Source of the DNA: an uncultured Hyphomicrobiales bacterium
Lineage (GTDB): Bacteria > Pseudomonadota > Alphaproteobacteria > Rhizobiales > Xanthobacteraceae
Direction: 5' to 3'
Assembly (NCBI GenBank): GCA_903929045.1
Contig: CAIYTE010000007.1
Location: 1-60,959 of the forward strand
Length of the DNA stretch: 60,959 nucleotides
The notes beneath the pieces were generated by a model. It did not search any database, was not told the DNA's origin, and saw nothing but the letters and a program-made list of their open reading frames with translations. The first letter of the stretch is position 1. Every line of letters starts with the position of its first letter. Of the stretch, positions 1 to 8,410 are shown one piece after another. Made by a program: the position numbers and the translations under genes.

Positions 1-2
1 CC

Positions 3-71
3 GCTGAGGAGCGGCAGCAACAGCAGGCCGAGCGCGAGAGGAATTACTCCTGGCGGTTACAGGATCATTGA
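3..71 (+). CDS. Possible 3' end of an upstream gene (22 codons visible)
   Basis: From the left edge one plus-strand frame runs open for 22 codons to a TGA. The predicted peptide is hydrophilic and rich in Glu, Gln and Arg, as in the charged C-terminus of many proteins, and most codons end in G or C like real genes here. The opposite strand also reads open as a hydrophobic stretch but has no clear start codon. The fragment is too short to assign a function, and it may simply be non-coding. Confidence 0.2.
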   Translation, partial: AEERQQQQAERERNYSWRLQDH

Positions 72-96
72 GTTCACACGAAATAACTTACTAACT

Positions 97-215
97 CGTC
101 ATTGCGAGCCCGCGGGTTCGGCTTTACCGGCCCGAGGACAGGCTCCACGAAGCACTCCAGAGTCCCACGCACCGGCAGTCTGGATTGCTTCGTCGCTGCG
201 CTCCACGCAATGACG
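97..215. repeat. Palindromic intergenic repeat, family D (CGTCATTGCGAGC type)
   Basis: The ends are inverted: CGTCATTGCG at the left and CGCAATGACG at the right. Inside, GAAGCACTCCAGAGT and CTGGATTGCTTCGTCG-like arms can also pair. It lies downstream of the acyl-CoA synthetase stop codon. Elements with these ends are common dispersed repeats in alphaproteobacterial genomes. Nothing suggests that it is coding. Confidence 0.75.
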
Positions 216-232
216 GTGGCCGACACCCAGCT

Positions 233-1846
233 CTATGCGCGTTCCCTTAACAACCTTCGGATCACCTTGCCTGTGGTCGTCATCGGCATGTCGTCGATGA
301 ACGCCACTTCGCGCGGATATTCGTGGCCCGACAGCCGTGTCTTGACGAAGCTCTGGATTTCGGCGGCCAGCGCGTCCGACGGCGCGTAGTTTTTCTTCAG
401 CACAATAAAGGCCTTGACGATCTCGGTGCGGATCTTGTCCGGCTTGCCGACCGCGGCGGCGAGCGCCACCGCCGGATGGCGGATCAGGCAATCCTCGATC
501 TCGCCGGGGCCGATGCGGAAACCCGCCGAGGTGATGACGTCGTCGTCACGGCGGACGAAAGTGAAACACCCCTCCTCGTCCATGACGCCCTGATCGCCGG
601 TCGTCATCCAGTCGCCGATGAACTTGTCGCGCGTCGCCTCCGGCTTGCCCCAGTATTGCAGGAACATCACGGGATCGGGCCGTTGCACGGCGATCTGCCC
701 GACCTCGCCCGGCTTCAACGGCTCGCCGTCAGGACCAATCACGGCAACGACATGGCCGGGCACCGCCTTGCCCATGCTGCCGACCTTCAGTGCGCCGAGC
801 TGCGCGCAGGCGCCGATGACCAGATTGCATTCGGTCTGGCCGTAGAATTCGTTGATGGTCATGCCGAAGGCGGACCGGCCCCACTCCAAAGCCTCGACAC
901 CCAGCGACTCGCCGCCCGACGCGACGCAGCGCAATTTGAAATCGTAACGGCCGCGCGGGCTCGGCGCAGCACGCATCATGCGCAACGCCGTCGGCGGAAT
1001 GAAAGCGTTACGCACGCCGGCGTTCGCCATCAGCGCGAAGGCTTCGTCCGGATCGAACTTGTCGAACTTGCGCGCCACCACCGGCACGCCGTGATGCAGA
1101 GACGGCAGCAACACATCGAGCAGACCGCCGGCCCAGGCCCAGTCGGCCGGCGTCCAGTAGCTGTCGCCCGGTTGCGGAAACGGATAATGCGGCAGTTCGG
1201 CGCCGGGCATATGGCCGAGCAAGGTGCGATGCGCGTGTAGCGCGCCTTTCGGCTGGCCCGTGGTGCCCGAGGTGTAGATCATCATCGCCGGGTCGTCGGC
1301 GGCCATATCGACGGCGGTGAAGTCGGATGACGCGCGCGACAGCAGCGACGTGAAATCCTGCGCGCCGTCGGCGGCACCGTCGATTGACAGCACGCAAGTG
1401 AGGTCGGGAACGGCATCGCGGACCTCTGCAAGCTTGGCGAGGCCTTGTGTATTGGTGAGGAGCGCCCTGGCGCCGGAATTCTGCAGCCGATAGCTCAGCG
1501 CATCCGGCCCGAACAAAATCGCCACCGGCAGCGCGATGGCGCCGAGCTTGTAGATCGCCATGTGCGCGGCGGCGACTTCCGGCGCCTGCGGCAGAAAGAT
1601 TGCGACGCGGTCGCCGCGTGCCACGCCCTGCGCACGCAACACATTCGCCAATCTGTTGGAGGTCTCGCGCAGCCAGCCGAAGCTGATACGGTCTTCACCG
1701 TCGCCGCGCACATGCAGAATGGCGAGCCGGTTCGGGTCCTGCGCCGCCCATTTGTCGCAGCAGTCGATGCCAATGTTATAGCGCGCCGGAATATTCCAGC
1801 GGAAATCTTGATAGAGCTGGTCGTAGTCGCGAACGGTGCCCGGCAT
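233..1846 (-). CDS. Acyl-CoA synthetase (AMP-forming, ANL superfamily)
   Basis: This 537-residue protein is a typical full-length adenylate-forming acyl/aryl-CoA ligase. It should activate a carboxylic acid to its acyl-CoA through an acyl-AMP. The P-loop YTSGTTGQPKG lies near residue 190, the FYGQTE adenine motif near 333, the hinge-region GDWMTTGDQG near 410, and the catalytic Lys in TTGKVIRR about 10 residues from the end. The frame stays open to 1954, but those first 36 codons read through the palindromic repeat at 1881-1952, so the ATG at 1846 (MPGTVRDYDQ) is preferred. The substrate cannot be read from sequence; a medium-chain or aromatic acid is plausible given the catabolic neighbours. 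Confidence 0.9.
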   Translation of the reverse strand: MPGTVRDYDQLYQDFRWNIPARYNIGIDCCDKWAAQDPNRLAILHVRGDGEDRISFGWLRETSNRLANVLRAQGVARGDRVAIFLPQAPEVAAAHMAIYKLGAIALPVAILFGPDALSYRLQNSGARALLTNTQGLAKLAEVRDAVPDLTCVLSIDGAADGAQDFTSLLSRASSDFTAVDMAADDPAMMIYTSGTTGQPKGALHAHRTLLGHMPGAELPHYPFPQPGDSYWTPADWAWAGGLLDVLLPSLHHGVPVVARKFDKFDPDEAFALMANAGVRNAFIPPTALRMMRAAPSPRGRYDFKLRCVASGGESLGVEALEWGRSAFGMTINEFYGQTECNLVIGACAQLGALKVGSMGKAVPGHVVAVIGPDGEPLKPGEVGQIAVQRPDPVMFLQYWGKPEATRDKFIGDWMTTGDQGVMDEEGCFTFVRRDDDVITSAGFRIGPGEIEDCLIRHPAVALAAAVGKPDKIRTEIVKAFIVLKKNYAPSDALAAEIQSFVKTRLSGHEYPREVAFIDDMPMTTTGKVIRRLLRERA

Positions 1847-1880
1847 GGCGGGCGTGAGGCTAGGCGAGCGCTCACCACTT

Positions 1881-1952
1881 GTCATTCCCGCGAAGGCGGG
1901 AATCCAGCTCTTTTCCAAAGAAGGGCTGGGTCCCCGCTTTCGCGGGGACGAC
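1881..1952. repeat. Palindromic intergenic repeat, family A (two GC hairpins)
   Basis: The first hairpin is TTCCCGC-gaag-GCGGGAA and the second GTCCCCGC-tttc-GCGGGGAC; they are joined by a segment whose CCAGC and GCTGG can pair. The outer GTC and GAC ends also pair. It separates the CAP-domain gene from the acyl-CoA synthetase gene on the same strand. Its translation creates a spurious N-terminal extension on the synthetase frame. Related copies lie at 5302, 29252, 32497 and 38284. Confidence 0.85.
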
Positions 1953-1960
1953 AACTGTGC

Positions 1961-2497
1961 CTACCGCTCGTCCGGCTCGGCCAGAATGAGCGTCCAGTAC
2001 ACCTTGTACTTGGACGACGGCGTATAGACCGCGGCGATGCCGATCTTGGTCGCGCCCTTGAGCAGCATGTTGGCGCGGTGCGGTGGTGAATCGCGCCAGC
2101 CGGAGAAGGCCTCGGCGAGCGTGCGATAGCCGGCGCTGATGTTCTCGGCCGCACCCTTGGCGTTGTAGCCGGACGCCTTGAGCCGGGCGACGAAGGGCTT
2201 GCCGACGTCATGGCCGAGCTTGTCGCGCTTGGCCATGATCTCGGTCTGCGCCTGCGCCAGCCGCGTGAGTTCCGGATCGATGGTGACCGCGGGCAGATTG
2301 TTGTTGGTGCGGTAGCCCGAGATCATCGAGGCGGCCATCGCGGTGTCGAGTACGGCGCCCGGCTTGCCGAGGTCGCGATAGAACGCGGGTTCCTCTTTCG
2401 GCACGTAGGCCGTCTCGGTCGTCGACGAGCAGCCGGCCAGCACGGCGGCAACCGCGATCAGCCCGGCGGCGGGAACACGAAGGCGGGCTGACATCAT
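1961..2497 (-). CDS. CAP/SCP-domain lipoprotein
   Basis: This 178-residue secreted protein has a short N-region, a hydrophobic stretch and a lipobox LAGC with the lipidated Cys at residue 23, so it should be anchored in the envelope. The rest is a bacterial CAP/SCP (YkwD-like) domain. The GHDVG segment and the AENISAGY and WRDSPPHRANML motifs match the CAP signatures with the conserved His, Glu and the second His. The molecular role of bacterial CAP proteins is poorly known. GGAG eight bases before ATG 2497 supports the start. It is codirectional with the acyl-CoA synthetase but separated from it by a repeat. Confidence 0.85.
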   Translation of the reverse strand: MMSARLRVPAAGLIAVAAVLAGCSSTTETAYVPKEEPAFYRDLGKPGAVLDTAMAASMISGYRTNNNLPAVTIDPELTRLAQAQTEIMAKRDKLGHDVGKPFVARLKASGYNAKGAAENISAGYRTLAEAFSGWRDSPPHRANMLLKGATKIGIAAVYTPSSKYKVYWTLILAEPDER

Positions 2498-2663
2498 TGA
2501 ATGCGCTCCAAATCGGCAGTTTTCACGATGACGGAATGGCGGGAGACCATGGCCGAACCATGATGAAACGCGACACCGGCACCCCTAGCGCTGCCTCCGG
2601 GGGTCCAGTAGCATTTGGCCCAACAACAAGCCGTTAATCGGCACACAACCAGGGAGGACGCCA

Positions 2664-3065
2664 ATGTCCGATAAAGCTGCTGCACGCACGCCCGGCGCCG
2701 TTCGCGCCGGTGAAGGCGAATACGTGTTCGATCTCGGCACCGTTGCGAAGATTCAGGGCGGACCGGACTATTCCACCGCGCACGGCCCGTGCGTCGAAGG
2801 CGACCGCATCATCGTCGGCCTCATGCGCATGAAAGCCGGCACCGGCGCGGTGCTGCATTCGCATCCCAACGAGCAGTGGATCTACATTCTCGAAGGCACC
2901 TTCCAGGCGACGATCGGCGGCAAGAAGTGCGACGCGCCGGCGGGCTCCGTCGTCTACATCCCGGCCAACACGTTGCACGACGGCCGCGCTACGCCGGAAG
3001 CCGATGTCGTGTTCTTCACCTGCAAGGACGCATCCTACGGCCTGCAAGGCATCAAGGCCGCTTAA
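2664..3065 (+). CDS. Small cupin-domain protein
   Basis: A single-domain cupin of 133 residues. The first cupin motif is seen as GAVLHSHPNEQWIYILEG and the second as PAGSVVYIPANTLH, with the His and Glu ligands expected to hold one metal ion in the beta-barrel. An excellent Shine-Dalgarno AGGGAGG lies six bases before ATG 2664. It precedes two Bug-type solute receptors on the same strand (80 bases to the first), so it may be an isomerase, dioxygenase or sensor for the compound they bind. Small cupins cannot be given a reaction from sequence alone. Confidence 0.85.
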   Translation: MSDKAAARTPGAVRAGEGEYVFDLGTVAKIQGGPDYSTAHGPCVEGDRIIVGLMRMKAGTGAVLHSHPNEQWIYILEGTFQATIGGKKCDAPAGSVVYIPANTLHDGRATPEADVVFFTCKDASYGLQGIKAA

Positions 3066-3095
3066 GCCTTCAACGCCTGCCGATTCATCCACGCA

Positions 3096-3113
3096 CGGGG
3101 GCAAAGACCCCCG
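3096..3113 (+). promoter_or_regulatory. Leader hairpin before the first Bug receptor gene
   Basis: CGGGGG-caaaga-CCCCCG forms a six-pair stem with a six-base loop, about 20 bases upstream of the AGGAGG ribosome-binding site of the gene at 3145. The same loop and a shorter stem recur before the next receptor gene (4226-4241). Its function is unknown; it could affect mRNA stability or translation. Confidence 0.45.
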
Positions 3114-3144
3114 GCATTCAACGAAATATTCCCAGGAGGAACTG

Positions 3145-4146
3145 ATGAAGCGTCTAAGCCTGATGCTGCTGTCCGCTTGTCTCGCGACCGCCTTCGGCGT
3201 GGCGACCGCAGCCGCACAGGAGAAATTCCCGAACCGTCCCGTCAAGGTCATCGTGCCCTACGGGCCCGGCGGCGCCACCGACATCACCGCACGCATCGTC
3301 GCCGACGGCTTCCAGAAGGTCACCGGCCAGCCCATGGTCGTGATCAACAAGCCGGGCGCCTATGGTCTCTTGGCCATCGAGGAAGTGCTGCACGCAACGC
3401 CGGACGGCTACACCGTGATGGTCGGCAACGTCTCGACCAACACCATCACGCCGGTTCTGTTTCCGAAGAAGCTCTCCGTCGATTACCTCAAGGGCATGGT
3501 CGCGATTTCGAACCTGATCGACGTGCCGGAATTTCTCGCCGTGACCACGGCGGATAATTTCGCGCCTAAGACGCCGAAGGAGTTCCTCGACTACGCCAAG
3601 CAGAATCCGGGCAAGGTGCGTTACGGCAGCGTCGGCGTCGGCTCCTATCCGCACTACGATATGGCCTATTTCGCCAAGAAGGCCGGCGATCTCGACATGC
3701 AGCATCTGCCGAACAAGGCGGGCGCGGCCGGCATGGTGCAGGACATTCTGCGCGGCGATATCCAGGCGGCGTTCATGAACGTCGCCAGCGCCGCGGGCCA
3801 GGTGCAGGCCGGCAAGATCCGCCCGCTGATGATCGTCGCCCGCGAACGGCTGCCGGATTATCCGAACGTGCCGACCATGAAGGAAGCGGGTTATCCGGAC
3901 GTCGGCACCATCGCCTGGAACGCCATCTTCACCTCGGCCGGCACGCCGCCCGCGGTGCAGCAGGCCCTGTTCGACGCCGTGCAGAAGACGCTCAAGGAGC
4001 CGGACACGATCGACAAGATGAACAAGCAGAACTTCAACATCGTGCCGAGCAAGTCCCTCGCCGAAGCCAAGACCTGGCTCGCTGGTGAAATGAAGCACTG
4101 GGAAGGCATCACCAGCGTCGTCAAGATCGATATGGCAGCGCAGTAA
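3145..4146 (+). CDS. Tripartite tricarboxylate transporter (Bug family) substrate-binding protein
   Basis: A periplasmic solute receptor of 333 residues. The signal peptide ends near AAAQ (residue 25) and is followed by the Bug-family signature FPNRPVKVIVPYGPGGATDI. Such receptors bind small carboxylates or related ligands and hand them to TctAB-type permeases. The frame is open further upstream, but AGGAGG at 3134-3139 just before ATG 3145, plus the signal peptide, fix the start. The next gene (4278) is a close paralogue and looks like a tandem duplicate. No TctA or TctB permease is present in the window, so it is an orphan receptor here. The ligand is unknown. Confidence 0.9.
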   Translation: MKRLSLMLLSACLATAFGVATAAAQEKFPNRPVKVIVPYGPGGATDITARIVADGFQKVTGQPMVVINKPGAYGLLAIEEVLHATPDGYTVMVGNVSTNTITPVLFPKKLSVDYLKGMVAISNLIDVPEFLAVTTADNFAPKTPKEFLDYAKQNPGKVRYGSVGVGSYPHYDMAYFAKKAGDLDMQHLPNKAGAAGMVQDILRGDIQAAFMNVASAAGQVQAGKIRPLMIVARERLPDYPNVPTMKEAGYPDVGTIAWNAIFTSAGTPPAVQQALFDAVQKTLKEPDTIDKMNKQNFNIVPSKSLAEAKTWLAGEMKHWEGITSVVKIDMAAQ

Positions 4147-4158
4147 GCTCACTCTCTC

Positions 4159-4183
4159 CCGCGCGAGCGATCGTCTCGCGCGG
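4159..4183 (+). other. Strong GC hairpin between tandem Bug genes
   Basis: CCGCGCGAG and CTCGCGCGG form a perfect nine-pair stem around a seven-base loop, 12 bases after the stop codon of the first receptor gene. No run of T follows, so it is not a classical intrinsic terminator. It may block 3' decay or partly terminate, giving more of the first receptor than the second. Confidence 0.45.
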
Positions 4184-4225
4184 CTCGCACTCAAAACCTG
4201 ACGACCAAGGAGACTGCACGACGCA

Positions 4226-4241
4226 GGGGGCAAAGACCTCC
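4226..4241 (+). promoter_or_regulatory. Leader hairpin before the second Bug receptor gene
   Basis: GGGGG-caaaga-CCTCC forms a five-pair stem with one G-U pair and the same six-base loop as the hairpin at 3096-3113. Surrounding bases (the ACGCA before it and CCGGCA after it) are also shared. It lies about 23 bases before the GGGAGG ribosome-binding site of the gene at 4278. It is probably a copy carried along in the gene duplication. Confidence 0.4.
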
Positions 4242-4277
4242 GGCAACAAACAACAAAACAATACAGGGAGGATACCG

Positions 4278-5294
4278 ATGAAGCGTCTTGGCTTGAAGCA
4301 ACTTGGCTTGCTGCTGTCCGCTTGCGTGTCCGTTTCTCTTGTCGCGGTGGGTGTGGGGCCCGCTGCTGCGCAGGAGAAATATCCGAACCGGCCCATCAAG
4401 GTGCTGGTGCCCTACGCGCCCGGCGGCGCTACCGACATCACCGCGCGCCTCGTCGGCGATGAATTCCAGAAACTCACCGGCCAGGGTTTCGTCGTGCTCA
4501 ACAAGCCCGGCGCCAATGGCCTGCTCGCCATCGACGAGCTCGTGAAGTCCGCGCCCGACGGCTACACCCTGATGATCGGCAACGTGACGACCAACACGAT
4601 CGCGCCGATCCTCTACAAGAGCAAAATGCCGGCGGATTACCTCAAGACCGTCACCGCCGTGACCAATCTGATCGACGTGCCGGCCTTCGTCGCCGCGACC
4701 AAGATCAACTTCCCGGTAAAGACAATTCCGGAACTGGTCGACTACGCCAAGGCGCATCCCGGCAAGGTCAATTACGGCACGGTCGGAGCAGGGTCATATC
4801 CGCACTACGACATGGCTTATCTCGCCAAGAAGGCCGGCAATCTCGACATGGCTGCGGTGCCGAACAAGAACGGCGCGTCCGGCGTCATTCAGGATTTGCT
4901 GCGCGCCGACGTGCAGGTCGCGTTCCTCAACGTCGCCAGCAGTGCGCCGCATGTCCAGGCGGGCACGTTCACGCCGCTGGCGGTGGTCAATAACGGGCGG
5001 CTGCCGGAATATCCCAACGTGCCGACCATGAAGGAAGCCGGTTATCCCGACGTCGGCACCATCGCCTGGAACGCCATGTTCGCGTCGGCCGATACGCCCA
5101 AGCCGATTCTCGAGACCTTGCACGCGCTGGTGCTGAAGGCCATGGCGTCGCCGGAGCTTCAGGAAAAGATCAAGAAGCAGTCTATGGTGCCGGCGCCGCA
5201 CAAATCACTGGCGGAAGCCCAGAACTGGCTGCGCAACGAAATGAAACGCTGGGAGGCGATCACGACCGAGGTCAAGATCGAGGTGGCGCAGTAG
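4278..5294 (+). CDS. Tripartite tricarboxylate transporter (Bug family) substrate-binding protein
   Basis: This 338-residue periplasmic receptor closely resembles the product of the preceding gene. Shared stretches include QEKYPNRPIKVLVPYAPGG near residue 33, SYPHYDMAY near 175 and NVPTMKEAGYPDVGTIAWNA near 250, and the C-termini also match. The N-terminus MKRLGLKQLGLLLSAC leads a Sec signal peptide cleaved near AAAQ. GGGAGG seven bases before ATG 4278 supports the start. The tandem pair plus cupin probably form one transcription unit. The two receptors may bind related ligands. No cognate permease is in view. Confidence 0.9.
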   Translation: MKRLGLKQLGLLLSACVSVSLVAVGVGPAAAQEKYPNRPIKVLVPYAPGGATDITARLVGDEFQKLTGQGFVVLNKPGANGLLAIDELVKSAPDGYTLMIGNVTTNTIAPILYKSKMPADYLKTVTAVTNLIDVPAFVAATKINFPVKTIPELVDYAKAHPGKVNYGTVGAGSYPHYDMAYLAKKAGNLDMAAVPNKNGASGVIQDLLRADVQVAFLNVASSAPHVQAGTFTPLAVVNNGRLPEYPNVPTMKEAGYPDVGTIAWNAMFASADTPKPILETLHALVLKAMASPELQEKIKKQSMVPAPHKSLAEAQNWLRNEMKRWEAITTEVKIEVAQ

Positions 5295-5301
5295 CGATCG
5301 T

Positions 5302-5393
5302 CCGCTCGTCCCCGCGCAAGCGGGGACCCAGGGCCACAATGACCTTTATCGGGTTTGGCTCCTGGATTCCCGCTTTCGCGGGAATGAGCGGAG
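5302..5393. repeat. Palindromic intergenic repeat, family A, between convergent genes
   Basis: Outer arms CCGCTC and GAGCGG enclose two hairpins, GTCCCCGC-gcaa-GCGGGGAC and ATTCCCGC-tttc-GCGGGAAT. It fills the gap between the second Bug gene and the convergent molybdenum hydroxylase gene, where it could act as a two-way terminator. It is inverted relative to the copy at 1881. Confidence 0.85.
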
Positions 5394-7733
5394 CTACGCC
5401 TTCACCTTCCGCAACGCCTGCCACACGCGATCTGGCGATGCCGGCATGTCGAGCACGGCGCCGTCCGGCAGCGCATCCAGGATCGCATTGAGAAGTGCGG
5501 GCGGCGCGGCCGTAGTGCCGGCCTCGCCGGTACCTTTCACGCCGAGCGGAGTGGTTTTGCAGGCGATGGCGTGGTGCTCGATCTTCATCGCCGGCATGTT
5601 GTGGGCGCGCGGCATGGCGTAGTCCATGAACGAGCCGGACACGAGCTGCCCGCCGGCATCGTAGATCGTGCTTTCGGTCAGCGCCTGGCCGAGACCCTGC
5701 GCGACGCCGCCATGCACCTGGCCTTCGACGATCGTTTGGTCGAGCAGATTGCCGGAATCGCCGATGGCGACATAGGACACGATATCGACAGCGCCGGTGT
5801 CGGGATCGACCTCGACTTCGGCGATGTGGCAGCCGTTGGGGAACGACGGCGCGCATTTGACCCCGGCCTGCGTGTCGAGACTTTCGGGAATTGTGCCGGC
5901 TCGCGCTAGCTCGGTGGCGCGCTCGGCGGCGTCGAACAGCGACACTTCGCGATTTGAGCCCTTCACGCTGAACATGCCGTCCTTGTAATCGACGTCGGCT
6001 TCTTGCGCCTGCAGCAGCAGCGCCGCGACGCGCTTGCCCTTCTCCAGCACCAGATCGGTGCAGCGCGCGATAGCGCCGCCGGTCATCATCGCCGAGCGCG
6101 AGGCGACCGCGCCGAAGCCGGGCACGTCGCGTTCCGAATCACCCGACGACAAGGTCACCGCCGCCGCATCGATGCCGAGACGCCGCGCCGTGACTTTCGG
6201 AAACACAGTCGGATGGCCCTGCCCGCTGCCGCCGGCGCCGACGCTGACCACGACCTTTTTATTGCCCGGAAATGTGATGCGCGCGGCTTCCTCGGGAAAC
6301 GCCCCGGCGATCTCAAGATAGCAGCCGATGCCGATGCCGCGCAGTTTGCCGTTTTTCGTCGCCGCCTTCTTGCGCGCGGCAAAGCCTTCATAGTCAGCCG
6401 CCGTCAATGCGCGCTCGAACACCGCCGGGAAATCGCCACTGTCGTAAGTGTTTCCGAACGCGGTCGTGTACGGCATCTTCTCCGACGCAATGAGATTGCG
6501 GCGGCGCAATTCGGCCGGATCGATACCGGTCGCGGCGGCGGCGGCGTCGACCAACCGCTCCATCAGATAGCTCGCCTCGGGACGGCCGGCGCCGCGATAC
6601 GGTCCGGTCGGCAGCGTGTTTGTGAAGACGCAGCGCGAATTCAGTTGCGCCACTGGGACGTCGTAGACCGTCGGCAGACAGCCGGAAACATGCGTCGTGA
6701 CGCAGAAATGCGCGACGCCGGTGAAGTACGCGCCCATATTGCCGATGCAATCGACCTTGAGACCGAGAAACTTGCCGCGCTTGCTGAGCGCCAGTTCCGC
6801 ATTCCAGAAGGAGTCGCGGCCCTGATTGTCGGTGAGGAAAGCTTCCGAACGCGTCGACACCCAGTGCACCGGACGCTTCAGCTCGCGCGCCGCATGCAGC
6901 ATCGCGACATATTCCGGATAGCACCAGCCCTTCATGCCGAAGGCGCCGCCGAGATCGTCGGTGACGATGTGCATCTGCTCCGGCTTGACGTTCATCGCGC
7001 CGGCGACCTGCGCGCGCACGCTGGCGAAACCCTGTGTCGCGCAGCGGAGCGTGAACTTGTCGGCCTTGGCGTCGTAGCTCGCCGACGCCGTGCGCGGCTC
7101 CAGCGAGGCGACCACCAGACGCTGGTTCATCAGCTCGACCTTGACGACATGCGCGGCCTCCTTGAAGGCCTTGTCGAGCGCCGCTTGTTTCTTGCCGTCC
7201 TGATCGGCCGGCGCCGACCAGTCGAAACCGATATTGCCGGCGGCATCGGGCCAGAGTTGCGGCGCGCCGGACTTGATGGCCTCGCGCACGTCGGTGACGG
7301 GCGTGAATTCTTCGTATTCGACGACGATCTGCTCGGCGGCGTCCTGCGCGATCGCCGCGCTCGCCGCGACCACCATCGCCACCGGTTCGCCAACATGCAT
7401 GACGCGGTCGCCGGCCAGCACCGGCCGATGCGGCGACACCGGCTTTTGCCCGCCACGGCCGGGAATCGGATGCGGATGCGAGATCGAGTGATAGTGCGCG
7501 GCTTCGAGGTCGGCGGCGGTCAGCACCGCGGCAACGCCCCTTACCGCTTTGGCGGCGGCGGTGTCGAACTTGGTAATCTTCGCAAAAGCGTGCGGCGAGC
7601 GCACGAAATAGGCGACCAGCGCGCCGTCCGGCTTGACGTCGTCGCCGTAGCGGCCGTGTCCGCGCAGCAGCGCGTCGTCTTCGACGCGGCCGGTCCAGTC
7701 GGCGAAATCAGAGGCGCGCGAAGGCTGGTTCAT
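5394..7733 (-). CDS. Molybdenum hydroxylase large subunit (xanthine dehydrogenase/CoxL family), orphan
   Basis: A 779-residue molybdopterin-binding subunit of the xanthine dehydrogenase/CO dehydrogenase family, which hydroxylates a carbon using water. The N-terminal a/b-hammerhead domain starts RVEDDALLRGHGRYGDD. The MoCo-binding GGAFGMKG motif is near residue 265, the active-site loop PYRGAGRPE (form II type) near 380, and the catalytic Glu in VKGTGEAGT near 740. No FAD or 2Fe-2S partner subunit is nearby and neither domain is fused, so electron partners must be encoded elsewhere. It lies downstream of a HbpS-like gene and a Bug receptor gene on the same strand, suggesting uptake and oxidation of one compound. 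The substrate is unknown. Confidence 0.88.
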   Translation of the reverse strand: MNQPSRASDFADWTGRVEDDALLRGHGRYGDDVKPDGALVAYFVRSPHAFAKITKFDTAAAKAVRGVAAVLTAADLEAAHYHSISHPHPIPGRGGQKPVSPHRPVLAGDRVMHVGEPVAMVVAASAAIAQDAAEQIVVEYEEFTPVTDVREAIKSGAPQLWPDAAGNIGFDWSAPADQDGKKQAALDKAFKEAAHVVKVELMNQRLVVASLEPRTASASYDAKADKFTLRCATQGFASVRAQVAGAMNVKPEQMHIVTDDLGGAFGMKGWCYPEYVAMLHAARELKRPVHWVSTRSEAFLTDNQGRDSFWNAELALSKRGKFLGLKVDCIGNMGAYFTGVAHFCVTTHVSGCLPTVYDVPVAQLNSRCVFTNTLPTGPYRGAGRPEASYLMERLVDAAAAATGIDPAELRRRNLIASEKMPYTTAFGNTYDSGDFPAVFERALTAADYEGFAARKKAATKNGKLRGIGIGCYLEIAGAFPEEAARITFPGNKKVVVSVGAGGSGQGHPTVFPKVTARRLGIDAAAVTLSSGDSERDVPGFGAVASRSAMMTGGAIARCTDLVLEKGKRVAALLLQAQEADVDYKDGMFSVKGSNREVSLFDAAERATELARAGTIPESLDTQAGVKCAPSFPNGCHIAEVEVDPDTGAVDIVSYVAIGDSGNLLDQTIVEGQVHGGVAQGLGQALTESTIYDAGGQLVSGSFMDYAMPRAHNMPAMKIEHHAIACKTTPLGVKGTGEAGTTAAPPALLNAILDALPDGAVLDMPASPDRVWQALRKVKA

Positions 7734-7743
7734 ATTTCCGGTC

Positions 7744-7856
7744 CGTCATCCTGAGGTGCGAGCGCCAGCGAGCCTCGAAGGATGAACGGCCCGAATGTCG
7801 CGGCCGTCGCCCTTCGAGGCTCGCCAACGTCGTTGGCGCGCACCTCAGGGTGACGG
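7744..7856. repeat. Palindromic intergenic repeat, family C (CGTCATCCTGAGGTGCG type)
   Basis: CCGTCATCCTGAGGTGCG at the left pairs with CGCACCTCAGGGTGACGG at the right, with internal GAGCCTCGAAGG and CCTTCGAGGCTC arms. It lies between the HbpS-like gene and the molybdenum hydroxylase gene, which are codirectional. Its sequence is unrelated to the family A and B copies in the window. Confidence 0.8.
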
Positions 7857-7879
7857 ATGAGGGAGCAAAAATCCATCGC

Positions 7880-8401
7880 TTAAAGCTTCCGGTCGGTGAT
7901 GCCGGCTTTGGCATAGAGTTCGTTGATGTGCTTCTTCACGTCATCGTTCGGTTCGACGGTCGATTCATGCGCCCAGCCGACCTTGGCGCGGGCGTAATTG
8001 CCCATGACCTCGTCCTGCTGCGATGTGCCACCGCTGACGCCGTAAGCCCCGACCATCTCGGCGCCGCGGAAAATCGGCGCGCCGCCGCCGGAGGCCGCGA
8101 TCTTGCCATTGGTGAGCGCCGACAGGCCGATGAGCAATTGCGGATTGCGCTCCTTGAACCAGTGCTGGATCGTCAGGCCGTCGGGAAAGCGCGGCGACAT
8201 CGAGCGCATCGCCGCGACCGTGAAGGCCTTGGCGATGGCCGTATCCGGTGTGATGAAGCCGGCCTCGTCCATGCGCTCCAGCGCGATGAGATAGCCTTCC
8301 GGCCCGACCACGGCGATCGACACCGGCACGCCCATCTCCTCGGCCTTCTCGGTCACGGCCTTGATGAATTCGCGGCACTCGACCGCACGCAGTTTCGACA
8401 T
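7880..8401 (-). CDS. GlcG/HbpS-like protein (DUF336 family)
   Basis: A 173-residue protein of the GlcG/HbpS (DUF336) family. It shows SIAVVGPEGYLIALERMD near residue 29, the Ser/Met-rich helix AKAFTVAAMRSMSP, and the glycine-rich ASGGGAPIF and GAYGVSGGTSQQDE segments. Some members bind heme; others occur beside glycolate or propanediol catabolism genes, and the biochemical role is mostly unsettled. A TTG six bases upstream could also start the frame, but AGGA placed seven bases before ATG 8401 favours the ATG. That AGGA overlaps the stop codon of the Bug gene at 8411, so the two are translationally coupled. Confidence 0.85.
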   Translation of the reverse strand: MSKLRAVECREFIKAVTEKAEEMGVPVSIAVVGPEGYLIALERMDEAGFITPDTAIAKAFTVAAMRSMSPRFPDGLTIQHWFKERNPQLLIGLSALTNGKIAASGGGAPIFRGAEMVGAYGVSGGTSQQDEVMGNYARAKVGWAHESTVEPNDDVKKHINELYAKAGITDRKL

Positions 8402-8410
8402 TTCCAATTC

